Source: Berberis thunbergii | Lineage: Eukaryota; Streptophyta; Magnoliopsida; Ranunculales; Berberidaceae | Length of the DNA: 64,000 nucleotides | Direction of reading: 5' to 3' | Assembly (NCBI GenBank): GCA_003290165.1 | Contig: QNQO01008307.1 | Coordinates: 310,001 to 374,000, forward strand | In this document: positions 46,101 to 59,595 of the stretch, in pieces | Layout of the letters: the number at the start of each line of letters is the position of its first letter | Numbering within the stretch: the stretch's first letter is position 1 | Position numbers and translations under genes: made by a program | The notes under the pieces: model-generated | What the model was told of the DNA's origin: nothing | Databases searched by the model: none | The model's input: only the letters and a program-made list of their open reading frames with translations

Positions 46101-49100
46101 CCCCCATAGGTGAACCATGAAATTCCTCAAAAATTAAAGGAATAAAAGACGATTTTCTAGAAATTACTAACCTGTCTTTATAGAACAATAACCCTTGGCG
46201 CAGCTCAAATCTGACATAAGCATTGCTCCCCTTTTGGAGCTCAGTTCGTATCTGCTGAAGTTGGTCATCAGTCCCCAACTCACCCTTCAACTTATCCCAA
46301 TCACGCCATTGAGAAAGTCTCATTGCTGAACATTCAGGTAAGTGTTGAATTTTGGATAAAGCGTCGGCTGCCATATTCGACTTCCCGGCCTTGTATTGAA
46401 TTTCAAATTCATAACTCATGAGCTTCATTACCCATTTTTGATATTCAGCCCTGATAACCCTTTGTTCCAGTAAGAATTTCAAGCTCTTCTGATCGGTATG
46501 CACTGTGAATCGTCTCCTAAGCAAATAAGGTCTCTACTTTGTTATAGCAAACACAATCGCCATTAACTCTTTTTCATACATTGATTTTTGCCTAGCTTGC
46601 TGCTTCAATACTTGACTAAAATAAGTGATAGGGCGCTGCTCTTGCATCAGGACTGCCCCAACCCTTAGCCTGAAGCGTCAGTCTTGATAACAAATACCTA
46701 AGCAAAATTGGGCATTGCAAGAACTGGGACTTTGGTCATCCGTTGTTTCAGAGCTTGAAAAGCAGTCTCTGCCTCCGTATTCCATCCGAAATTGTTCTTC
46801 TTAAGTTGCTGAGTTAGTGGCCAAGCCACCGTGTTATACCCTTGGACGAACTTTCTGTGTTAACCCGTCAAACCCAAAAATCCCCTTAATTCCGTGATGC
46901 TCCTCGGTGTTGGCCACTCCAACATGGCCTTAATCTTGGATGGATCAACAGAAACCCTATTGCAGGAGACCACATGTCCCAAATAAGCTAACTCTTGTTT
47001 CCCAAATTCACACTTTTTCCTGTTGGCATACAATTCATGTTGTTCTAACAGACCCAATACTGTGGAGAGATGTGCTAAGTGAGCCTCTAACCCGGAACTG
47101 TAAATCAATATATCGTCGAAGAAGACCAACACATACTTCCACAAATACGGCTTGAATATCTCATTCATTAGTGCTTGAAACGTTGCCGGAGCATTCGTTA
47201 ATTCGAAGGGCATTACCAAGAATTCGTAGTAGCCTTCATGTGTCCGAAATGTTGTTTTACTCTCATCTCCCTCCCTAATATGAATTTGGTGATACTCGGA
47301 TTTTAGATCTAACTTGGAAAACCAGCTTGCCCCGTGTAACTCATCCAAGAGGTCGTCGATGATGGGTATAGGAAACCTATCAGGAATGGTCTCCTTATTT
47401 AACGCCCGGTAGTCGACACAAAACCTCCAACTTCCATCCATTTTTTAACCAACAATACTGGGCTTGAGAAAGGACTCTTACTTGGTCGTATAATTCCTGT
47501 CGCCAACATTTCCTTAATCAGCCTTTCAATTTCATCTTTCTGGAACTGAGGATACCTATAAGGTCTTACATTAACTGGAGATGCATATTAATAGCATGTT
47601 CACGTCTTCTAACCGGAGGTAGACCTGAAATTGACATGAATACTGCGGGAAATTTCTCCAATACCTTCATAATCTCGACCTCAAGTGATTCAGGCACTTC
47701 TGATAAACCTTCCATTTATAAGACATATCAGAGGAGAAGTCTGGGATCAGCAAGTATATCAGTTTTATGCGCAGCAATATAGCTCCATGTGGTTTAAGGT
47801 GAATCAGTCAGATTAGCAGTCATTAGGGACATCAGGAGACAATGCAGACTTACAAGGTATTATAATCAGTTGTATTCTGTTATAACAGTGCTCGGTTAAG
47901 CTGCTGTTAATTAGGCTCTGTTAGTTGTTGCTGCTATGTTAGTTAGCAATTAATTAGCAGGGGATGGTTGTTAGACAATTCTGTTACAAATAATGTACAA
48001 GTTGTTGAAATGAGTATTGTAAGCTGTGGCTATATAAAAGGGGGAAGTTTAGGAAGTAAGGTCATTCATTCATTCTTGTAAAGTTTTGTACAAGAGCAAG
48101 TGCTCTGGGAGAAAGTAGGCTTTTCGAATTGCCTATGTACATTTTACAACACTCTATTTCGATCTATAATATAGAGTTGTTTGATCATACAGATTCAATA
48201 CTACATTACTGATTCTTTGCTATCTTTGTTGTACCATTGCTTCATTGTTGGTAATTTTTGCATCCTCGATCTTTTATTTCTTAGATTGTCTTGCATAACC
48301 TGCAAAAACATATCAACTTCACTGGAAGCAACCACGTTTCCAAGTTCAATCACCACATCCTGTTTTTCGGCCGAAATGACTTCCACAATGCCTTCAGAGC
48401 AGTGCTCTAAAAATCGCTAGGCGCTGGGTGGGCGGCGGGCATGTGCCTAGCGCCCAGGGGCCTAGGCGGGTGCCTAGGCGGTCTTAGGTTTTGTATTATA
48501 ACTTTAATAATTTAAAAAAGTTAAGCATAATACCTTATCAATTACGTCCAATTTAATGCCAATATACATATGCAAAATTTAAAAACATGAAAAATTAACA
48601 ATCATAAACAAAATTTATTAAAACTCAAAATGACTGAAGTTGGTCATGATGGGTACTTTATATAAATTTGAATTTGTGTACACTTTTATTTTTCTTCAAA
48701 TTGCATGAATTACCTCAGTTATGTTGGATAAAATCTACATCAGTAAAATTGGTACCGGCAGATCCTTTGAGAATTCCATTAAGTAATCATCCTTTGCTAC
48801 ATTTAGACATATACTGAATAAAAATAATTAAATAGTTTATTTCTAAAAAAATAGGAAAGAAAAATAAAATAAGAACACAATCAGCCTTATTAAAAAAAAA
48901 AAAATCGCCCCAACCGCCTAGGCCGCCCAGACCCCGCCTAGCCCCGACCGCCTAGACCTGCCCAGACCCCGCCTAGCCCCGACCGCCTAGACCCGCCCAG
49001 ACTTCCCAGATCCGCCCAAACTGCCCGCCTAGCCATTAATATGGGCGGTTTTCCACCTTCTAGCGCCTAGACCGATTTTTAGAACACTGCTTCAGAAATA

Positions 49101-52100
49101 CCAATGACTTTCCCAAAGTAGGATCTCCTATTAGTGTTTTAGTTTCTCCCCTCCACCCCCCCCATTCGAACCTCATGATCTGAGATTTCCAGTTTGTGTG
49201 CGTAACCCCTAAGGTCGCCAACCATTTAATTCCTAGAATCACATCCGAGCTTCCTAAACTCAGAGGTAGAAAGTCTTCTTCTATCTCCAACTCTCAAAGC
49301 TTCAATCGAACCCCTTTGCAAACTCCTTGTCCCTTGACGGAATTGCCAGTACCCATGGTGACTCCATATGCATCCGTGGACGTCACCTTCAATTCCAACT
49401 TCTTGACTAAGATCGTGGCAATGAAGTTGTGAGTAGCCCCACTATTCACCAAAACTACCACTTCTTGGCCATAGATCATACCTTTCAAACGCAAAGTTTT
49501 CGGCGCAGTCCACCCCACCATCGAGTTCAGCGATACCTTCACTCTACCCTCGACCTTAGTGGCCTCCAATTCCAGATTTTGTTTGGCGTGGTCCTCTTCT
49601 TCTTCTTCCTCCTCGATCTCTCCTTCTTGCGTGACCAAGACGTTAAGCTCCCTCTTTTTACATCGATGACCCGGCCCAAAATTTTCATCGCAGCGAAAAC
49701 ACAAACCCTTCTCTCTCTTCAGTCGAAGTTCTTCTTCACTGAGCCGACGAAAACCCCCCTTCCTCCACTCTGCTTCTCCTCTTCTTGCGTTGGAGGCTCC
49801 TTCAATTTGCAATGGCTTCCCTGCTTCAACATGTCTAGGGTTCTCATTAACCCTAATTCGTCCCGAAAATGGGCTTGGGCCCAATCCTGTTCCTCCCTTG
49901 TTTGAGCCAAACAGTTGGTGTTTTTCTTTTATTCGTTGGGCTAAAATCATAGCCCGACCCAACGATTGGGGTTCCATAATTCGGATTTCGGCTCTGATTT
50001 GTGGCTTCAAACCATTAACAAATTTGCTTAAGTATACCTCCTCAAGAAGTTGATCTAATGGAGATGCGAGGGTGATGAATTGGCGTCGATAATCACTTAC
50101 ATTTCCTTCTTGTTTGAGTGCCAAAAATTGTTCACATAATGTCCCATCCGCCGTTGATCGAAATTGTAACAAAAGCAATATTTTAAATTCTTCCCACAAC
50201 AAGATGAGTCGCCTTTTGTGCTCCCATTGATACCAAATCAAAGCATCTCCTTCAAATCCTACCACCGCAGCCTCCAACATCTCTTCATTAGTGTAATGTT
50301 GCAAGTGGAAAAACTGTTCGCCTTCAAGATCCAACCATCCAAATTAACCCCATTAAAAATTGGCATTTCAAGCTTTCTAAATCTGTTTTCCGGTCTGTGG
50401 CCATGGACACCCCCCCTTTCTTCCATCACGGGTGCTTTATGTCCTAAAGCAACACCTTCGGCTTCCTTGGATTGCTCCGAAGAAGAGGCCACTCATGAAG
50501 ATTCCTCATAGAACTTTGCTAGGTGTTTTAATTACTGCATATGGTGTTAATATCTTCCTTGATTGATCCAGTATCCTGTTGGACTGTATCTAACATTCCT
50601 TCTATCATTTCGACCCAACCCTGGCTGCCAGATTGGCTGTTTCGGACTGAATTGTTGATTTCCTTGTCATCCCAAATCACCGCTCTGATACCAAATTGAT
50701 ATGAATTGCAGAATGAGCAATGCAATTTAGGTAGAAAACACAAAAAATTGGGTACACTAGCAGAGAAAACAATGCAGAACAGGAGCAAACAACACAAGGG
50801 ATTGAAATCAAGAATTGAACTGTATTGAATTATGCATATAGGCTGTTCGAGAGGCCTAACTCTCCACTGAGCAAATGCTCTTTGTACAAAGGTTTTACAA
50901 ATTGAATGAATGAATCCTTCCCTTCTAACTATTCTCCTCTATATAGTTTTTACATCTGCTAATTCTAATGACTGACTGGCTTGCACAACTTGCTATAGAA
51001 TATTGACAACTTGTTAACAACTTGCTAACAAAACCACTTGCTATCAATGTATTAACAGAATGTGGATGGTTAACAAAATACTAACAGCGAGTACTAACGA
51101 CTCCTTGCTGGCTCCTTGAATGGCCTTTGTCAATACCTCCCCTGCTAGCTCTTGTTGCCTCATTGCAGTTCCATAGTTGTGCTGCGTCCTACGCCTTTGT
51201 CTCTGATATGTATGATATGTATGAGACACTGGGGGTCTATCAAAAACTTAAGTGAGCTCTGTTTCCAAGAACATGTATACCATGTTGAGGATGTATAGCA
51301 AGTGGTATAAGGTTACACCAGCCAGTGGAGATGATTTTTGTTGCGTTATACATTCCTCACCATTGGAGATGGCCTTATGTCATTAACATAATCTGACACT
51401 GCCTCGATGCTCAGTTTTGTTCGTCAATGAGAGTCTAGTTTTGTCTGTTTCGTGTGTTGTGCTTGCTATTGGTTTTGAGCGTCCTCAGATTCCGTACCAA
51501 TTAGACTATATGTGGGTCACATCTTCCTGTAGCCAAGTTACATATCCGACATGGAACCATCCATGATAGTTCTGATTTTACATATGGATGATTGTGATCT
51601 TGTGGGTTATGTAGTTAAAGTCGACGCCTAGGCACCTCCCTAAGACAATGTAAAGCCTGGTTTGCTATGCTAAACCCAAAACTTGTAGTCAAAGGCATGC
51701 CTCGGTAACCACCCAACTAAAATTCGCACATGCAATCACATGTTATTTCTTATTACAAGTCAAAAGACTTTAAACACATTGTGCATGAAGCCTCTGAGAG
51801 TGAGACAGACCATGAAGGAATTAGTAACTTTGAAGCCCTGAATCAACCCATAGTACTCAGCTCTGATTACCATCTGAATTAAACCTTCACCAATGAGAGA
51901 GAAGAGGAGAGCGGACAAAGAGTCTCTGTGCCTGATTCCTCTAGATGTTTCGAAGAAGCCTTCTGCAGCTCCATTGATTTTTACAGAGAATTGAGATGAT
52001 CTCATATTGCTTTTGATCCAACCTCTCCACTTTGGACCAACCCCATCCTTGTTAGAATGTAATCCAAAAAGACCAGCTGACTTGTGTCGAATGTTTTGGT

Positions 52101-55100
52101 GAAGTCAAGCTTGCATATGATACCAGGTCTCTGATCCTTGATTCTAGAGTCAATGAGTTCATTTGCTATCAAGGGGCCATCAATAATTTGTCTACCTTCC
52201 ACTGCTGCAGATTGAAAAGGGGACACGAAATATTGCATATAATGTTTCAATCTGTTTGCTAAAACCTTGGAAATGATTTTGCAAACTGAGGAGATCAGGC
52301 TGATAGGTCTGAACTGAGAATTCTAGAGCATATGATGTTTCAATATTACCTATTATTGAATTTTGGAGCATATTGAATCTAAACTGTGTCTCAGGTTTTT
52401 CACACACACAAGAAAAAGAGACAGAACCTGTCTTGCTCTTTTCACATCATTAATGTTTAATAAGAATTTAAAGAAGATAAAACTGCATGGTGCGAGTTAC
52501 CTTAGTATGGATGGTTTGCATGGTGAGAAGATGTTTTTTCTTCCTTTGACAAGTTTTATCTGTAGACACTTTTAAGTACCAGAGTGTGCCTCACTTACAT
52601 GAAACTTATGATCATTGATGAAATTGGCTGGATTCTTTTATCGGAATCAGGTCAAGATCATTATCGTTAATTCTCTATTTTTATTTTTATTTTTTATGGT
52701 TTGTCGGTTGGGATAGAAAGACGTGACTAAAGAATTCTTCATTTATCAATTATTTTCGTGCATTCCTTTAATGTCCAATATTTTCTGTTTTTCAATGATA
52801 TACATTGTTCAGAGGCCAAGGGTATCTCCTGGTTTTGTTGTCTTTGAGAATCATTTAAAGTTACATGCTAGTTCCGTTATGGACCTTTAGTATGACTCGT
52901 ATGATGAAAGCTTTAAGATATGTTGTGGCAGGCATTGGAGACCAATGCTCGAATCGAGGAGTGTCACATTTCACAGAGCTCCTAAGCGATTTTTCTGGTT
53001 CTGAAGGATATTGCGTGTGAGCTCCTATGCCTTTTATTTATTACTTTTATAAAAAAAATATTTTTATTAGTATGTTACTTCTCATTCAAGAAGCCAGGGA
53101 GAATGATCTAGTAATAACACCTTGAAATATGCCCAACCATATGTGTCTAGGAAGTGACAGACGTCTGCCACTGCTAGATTCTTCTTCATTGCTACTTCCC
53201 TGTTCCAAAACGCCTGGTTGTTTAACAACCTTATGGGGATTTAACTCGCTTAAGCCCGATGGTTATGTGTCCAATAGTCGCACTCGAGAAGGGTTTTGGT
53301 CTTGTCTTCTCGCATATGTGAACTTTGGATGAGGCTGAACCCATGAATATGCTAGATCTACCCTATGTAGCACACTCTGTGGCTTAAAAGACTACATGTC
53401 TAATCATGCCTACTCCCATGCTCACTCCCTCTTGGAATGTTGAGTAATATGCTGCAGATTTGGAGTGGTTGTAGTCCACCAGGCTAGCAATCACTTCCAC
53501 ATTTACTCATATTTATATATTATTGGACTAAGCTTGCATTTTCATTCTACTAGTCTTGTGGGTTCTACTGCATAGAAGCCTTTGATTATAGTAGGATATA
53601 GTCCTGTGTTTTAGATTTATGGTTTATTGCGATTATTTGTCCTTTTTTTTTGTAATGTCATATAGTATTCATATTTGATAACAAAAAAAAAGTACACTAT
53701 AACTAGGGAGCTGATTAACAAACTAAATCATGAATGATAACAAAAAATGTTATAAAATATGTAGTGGAACGTCGTATCTTGTCTGAAACAGGGGCCATAT
53801 CATTTTTATCTGCTTTCAGTTTGGAAACCCTATCCGCTAATTCAGATATGCATCTCTTGGATTCCGGATAATGGTCTGCACCATTTTTTATGCCATGCCG
53901 GTTACTTGTTTCCTCTCCTTTAATCATGCAAGTCAATGTTGAATTGCACGCCTGGAGTTATTCGCTCTCCATGTCAGCTACTCAAGTTGAATCTTACCAT
54001 TAATGCGAGAAATTGGGTTCTAACAATGTAACATCTACATTTACCCACCCAACCCAAATTTTTAAAAATAAAAATAAAATAAATATATATATATATATAA
54101 AACATTCTATTTGTTCGTATCTTTCACATTGACTTCTATTTCACGTGCAAAAGGAATATCATTTCTTTCCTTCCCTGTAGAGAAATTGGAGATGGAACAA
54201 TGGATTCATGGTTTATGCCCCTACAGAAACAGGTGAGATCTCACTGATAATATATCCCGATATTATCACGATGGTTTCTGATTCTTGGTTGTAACTCAAG
54301 TTGTGTTGCATTTGGCAGGCAGGAGTTGTTTGTGATAAGGTGATAAAGCTTTCTGGTTCTAACTAATTTGCTCCATCTGGCTTTTGACATTTCGTACATC
54401 ACAAATTCATGGTTGGATTTACAGGTGAAGGAAATGAAAGAACTTAGCGCAGGATACAACATAGTTGGGCTTTCACAGGTCTCACAAAAATTCTTGCTTT
54501 TCAGTTTTGTACTTGACACCTATAAATTTATATTCTATCTTGTTTGCGGTAATATATTTTCTTATCTGTTAGTGATTTCAAGTCTCTGGCAACTCTCCTT
54601 AGATTTAGTAAGTCCATCGCTAGTGTGAAAAATATTTTCATTGTCTCCAAGGTGAAGGAAGATAAGAACCTTCTTTGGGTTGCAGTGGAACTAAGGGAAA
54701 TGAAAGGACGTAGCAAAGTGGACAAATTGACATGGCAGAAGGTGAAGAGGTTGAGGTCACAGCATGACTGTTCCAAATACATGTTGTTCATCTTCTGATT
54801 CTGGGTCCCCCATTGGCCGTTCAGTGCTTAGATCCTCATCTTCAGAGAACAGAGGCATCACAGCTATTAGTTTCCCGGCCTGAATATCAAGTGCATCGTG
54901 CCATGTGTGCAACCTCGCTTGACGATGTAGATTCAACGAATCATCTTTCCGCCAACACTTACAAACTAGGCGGAAGATCAGTGTGTCGAGCATTGTCATC
55001 CGATTGGTAATCTCTCACAGCAAACTCTAAAGGGAGATCTGCCCACAGACACAACTTGCTAGGGTCGGCCTCTTCATCTGCAAACATGGACTTGCTTAGA

Positions 55101-58100
55101 TTTGAGAGGAAGACGTTTGGAGTGGCAATTGGATTCATTGGTTCAACATCGACATGCACGAACAAACTACTCACCTTCAGCTGCGAGTCTGTTTGCCTCG
55201 AGGGCGAGCGCAATGGGTAGTTGATTCATTGCGTTTGGCTGCAAAAGCAAACACTGAATTAGCATCTCACCAGTGAAGATATGGTAATAGATGGGCACTG
55301 GTGCAAATTTGCCAAAATAAAGAGGGAAAATGTGCTAAAACATGGTTCTATTGGGGTTCATCATTCAAACTGTTGATCTTCCCAGCAGGCAAGCACAATG
55401 AGGGGTAGGAAGCTTTCTCCAAGCTACTGGAAAAAGGCCCTCAGCAAGAACATCATTCAACCTAAAACCATCCCATCTTACCCAAACGATATCATCATCT
55501 CTAACCCCAAAACTTTCAAGCAGGCAGTTGTCCCTGTTTCATCTACAATTCCACCCACCCTTGCACTCCCACCGCCACTTTCAGTGGTGCTCAGTCATCC
55601 AACACCACCAGCAACTAGCTTGGCATCATCACCTCTCTACTGTCATCATAACGTCACGCCATTACATCTCTACTACAATCATTCCTCCCACCCCCTCCTC
55701 AATTGGAAAACCACAAAGCAACGCTTCATCAGATTGTCTGAGTTACACGGTCAACAGATTTTGGTGGACAATGAGCACATAAACAGTGGAGACCAATGGC
55801 TTCTGCTCCGAGTCCCCAATAACCAGTTTGAATGGAGCAAAATCCCTCTACCTCACAATGATGAGGCCATCATCATCTACAAGTCACCTCGTTCGAGATT
55901 TAGTCCCTTCAATGTTGGCTTAGCAAGACAAGGCAGAATTTCACCTCCAAATGGAATTGTTGGTTGGTTTTTCAGTTGAAGAGAGACCGCAAGAAGCTCT
56001 TGATCTGCTCTACAGAACAGAAGTTGGGGGATAGGAGAAAGAAAAGAAGCAACACCTCAACACAGGGGCTTTGGATGTTTACGTTGATGATTAAACTTTT
56101 TTCTTGGAAAGCAAGGGGGTCTGGGTATGTGGAAAGGATCATCAGTTTGACGAATCTTGTCATGAAGGTTCGCCCAGATGTTTCTTTGATTCAGGAAACT
56201 AAGAAGCAAGATATTGATACAGATGATGGGTTTCACTGGGCATTCTCCAACATTTATGGTCCTTCAGATGCAGTTTTTAGGCAGCAATTTTGGGAAAAAC
56301 TTCAGTCCATCCATGGCTTGTGGGTACTCCTTACTTATTAGGAGGAGATTTCAATTGCATCAGACCATTGTACGATAGAAATGGGGGTTTCAGAATGTGA
56401 TCTCATATTTGTACTCAAAGGCGGGAGTTTTGCATGGTCAAATCATAGGACTTCTCCAACTGTGCAGATTGGATAGTTTTTTTGCTACAACTGATTGGAT
56501 AGACAAATTTGGCACTCCTCGAGAAATACTTCTAGAAACAGCAGGGTCAGATCACCATGCTATTCTTCTGGTGGAGCCTAAGCTTAGTCCCAAGCCCTCC
56601 CCGTTCAGACTCGAATTAATTTGGTTCGAAGATCATAACTTTAGTAGCTTTGTTAATGACAGTTGGCAAACTTTACATTGTAATGGGCATCCTGGGTTTG
56701 TGCTTTGGAGCAAGCTGAAACAACTAAAGGGTCACCTTAAAATCTGGAACAGGGATCATTTTGGTAAACTGGATACACTTATTGAGAGCCAACAAGATAC
56801 ACTCATGGAGCTGGATCAAATTGAAGAGGTCAGAGACCTGACAGAAGATGAATGGTAGAGCAGGGTCAAAGGGGACAAGAGTTAACTAGTCTTCTCAAGA
56901 GAGATTATATTACTTGGAAGCGAAAATGAGTTAAATGGGGTACCAAAGGTGATTTTTATTCATAACTATTTCACAAATTTGCAAACCACAGGAGGATCAT
57001 CAACCAAATGATTGTTTACGAATTGGTTAAGAATCATTGCCAGTTATATAGCTAACCACATTGTGGAGCATTTCCAGGAAATTGCAAAAGAAAAAAGAAG
57101 TTTGGAGGCCAAAGCTTGAGGGTTGGTCTTTCACACCCTTGACTTGCATGATTCTGATAATTTAGACAGAAATCTAACTGAAGAAGATGTGAAGGCTGCA
57201 ATAGTTGATCTAACCAAAGAAGTTGCTACTGGAATTGATGGCTATCCAATGGATTTCAAGATGACCTGATGAAATCGGTGGAGGAATTCAACTCCAACTC
57301 TTCCTTGATTGGAGACTCAATTCCACCATAATCTCCCTCATTCCCAAGATCAGAGGAGCTTGCTCAATTGGAGACTTCAGACCCATTAGTCTCATTTCAT
57401 AGCTAAGATCATCTCCAAAGGGTTGCAATGAGAATAAAAGGAGTCATGTCAAAACCAGTGTCTCCCAACCAATCAAAAACAGTGAAAGGAAGACGGTTAA
57501 TAGATGGGCCGCTGATTGCTAATGAGCTAATTAATACTCGATTGAAGGCCAAGGTTCCAGGAATTGTCTGCAAATTGGACTTCTCCAAAGCTTTTGATAC
57601 TAGGGCTGAACAAAAACCCGATCAAACTGACTAAACCGACCGAACCGATTGGTTCGGTTTAAATTCAGTTCGGATCGGTTTCAGTTTTAAAAAATTCAAA
57701 ACCGAAGTGGTCGGTTCGGTTTTCGGTTTCTATGTGATTTTAACCGACCAAACCGAACCGATCGAATATATATAATAAATAATATATATTTTATATATAA
57801 ATAATATAATATGTTTAAAATAGTCGGTCGGTTTGGTTTTATTTCGGTTTTGGTTCGATTTTAGTCGGTTCGGTTCGGTTACGGTTTGTATAAATTAGAA
57901 TCGGTTCGGTTTCGGATCGGTTTTGTTAATGGTCGGTTCGGTTTCGGTTTGAAAATTTTAAAACCGACCTAGGTCGGTTCGGTTCATGGTTTAGGTGAAA
58001 AACCGAACCGATCTATTTGATACAATCAGTTGGCGGTACATTGATTACATCCTTTCAACAATGGGTTTGGGCCCTAAATGGAGAAGCTGGGTTAACACTC

Positions 58101-59544
58101 TGCTCAAAACTGCCACTTTCACTATCAAAATCAGTGGTTGTCCTAAAGGGCATTTCAAAGCCACTAGGGGAATCAGGCAGGGTGACCCCCTTTCCCCCTT
58201 TCTCTTTGGTAGACTCCAACTCAAATGATCCCCAAGGCTGATCACTTCAACTTCATCAAAGGCTTCTAGGTCAAGGAAAGTGGTACCTATGTTCCCATGC
58301 TACAATGTGCATATGACATCATTTTGTTCATGGATCCTAGTTTTGATTAGTTGGAAGCTACCAGGTCCATCCTGAGGCAGTTTGAAGTGGTGTTTGGGCT
58401 AGGCATTAACTTCAACAAAAACCACCCTTTTTGCAGTGGGAGATGTCCAAAATTTTAAGATGTTAGATGATATTATGAATTGTAGGGCTGGGCATTCCCG
58501 TCTAAATACCTTGGTTCACCCTTGGGAGCTAAATTCAAAAGCAGGACTATTTGGGATCCGACAGTGGATGGAATAAGGAGTAGATTGGCAGTGTGGAAAA
58601 GGATATACATTTCCAAAGTTGGGATATTGACTTTGATCAAAAGTACCCTTTCAAGCATCACTGTCTTCATGATGTCTACATGCACCGTGCCCGCTTTGGG
58701 TATCAGTGATTAAAGACATTGACAAGATCAGCAGATATTTCTTATAGTGAACAAATGGAGATTCCAGGAGCTATCACTGGGTTAGTTGGTAAAAATCTGC
58801 AAGCCTAAGACTCAGGGTGGGCTGGCAATTGGGAGAATTTTAATCAAGCTTTGTTGTCCAACTCTTTGGAGGACAATTATATGGGAAAAATATGGGCTCT
58901 CAAATGGAGGATGGTACTCCAATATGTCTATTGCTCCCCATGGATGTGCTTGGTGGAGAGGTATAATGAACTTAAAGCCTCACTTCTGTCCAACTATATC
59001 TTTCAGAGTATGGAGAAGGCAGCAGAATCAGTTTTTGGAATGACCCTTTGGTAGGAAACATGATTCTCAAACAAGCCTTTCCCTCCATTTATAACATTTC
59101 CTTCACAAATCCAAATCAGTTGCTGAGATGTTTGTTAACTCAGAGGGGGTGCTGCTACCTGGCATTTGGGAATCAGAAGAGCCATTAGATAGACTGAAAT
59201 CCCTCAACTGCCTGCTCATTAATCAGCTTCACCTCTCAGTTCCTTCAGCTCAGCTCGACTCTTGGAGATGGGATAGTAACACAAGGATCTTCTCTGTTCA
59301 GGACATGCATAACATAATTTTAGCCATGCAATCTCATTATCTGAGCACATGATACCCTTCTCCTTTTGGCCACAAGTTCTTCTGGCTCAAACAACTAGCC
59401 CCTAGAGTTAACTTCCTTATTTGGCTTATTAGCCATGGGCGTATATAGTGATAATCTCTCGATAATAGGCATGACCATCCCCAATTGATGCACCCTCTGT
59501 GAAAATGAAGAAGAATCAGTGTATCATCTCTTTTTCGGTTGCAC

Positions 59545-59595
<51 letters not shown>

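Larger units (their letters stand above)
44233..51242 (-). mobile_element. Ty3/Gypsy chromovirus LTR retrotransposon, nested and decayed
   Basis: A 7.0 kb element on the minus strand. LTRs are at 50697-51242 (5') and 44233-44850 (3'). The 5-bp target duplication is AAAAC at 51243-51247 against AAGAC at 44228-44232, with one mismatch. The primer-binding site and polypurine tract are in place. Domain order is gag, CCHC knuckle, protease, reverse transcriptase, RNase H, integrase, chromodomain. A C-terminal chromodomain places it in the chromoviruses. Coding is broken in several places: a frameshift in gag, an Asp-to-Asn change in the protease, a frameshift in the integrase, a hAT MITE at 48400-49089 and an LTR-like insert near 47750-48250. 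It lies antisense in thioesterase intron 1. Confidence 0.94.

Noticed and set aside
45320..50511. Plus-strand open frames across the chromovirus.
   Set aside because: Shadows of the minus-strand gag-pol coding sequence.
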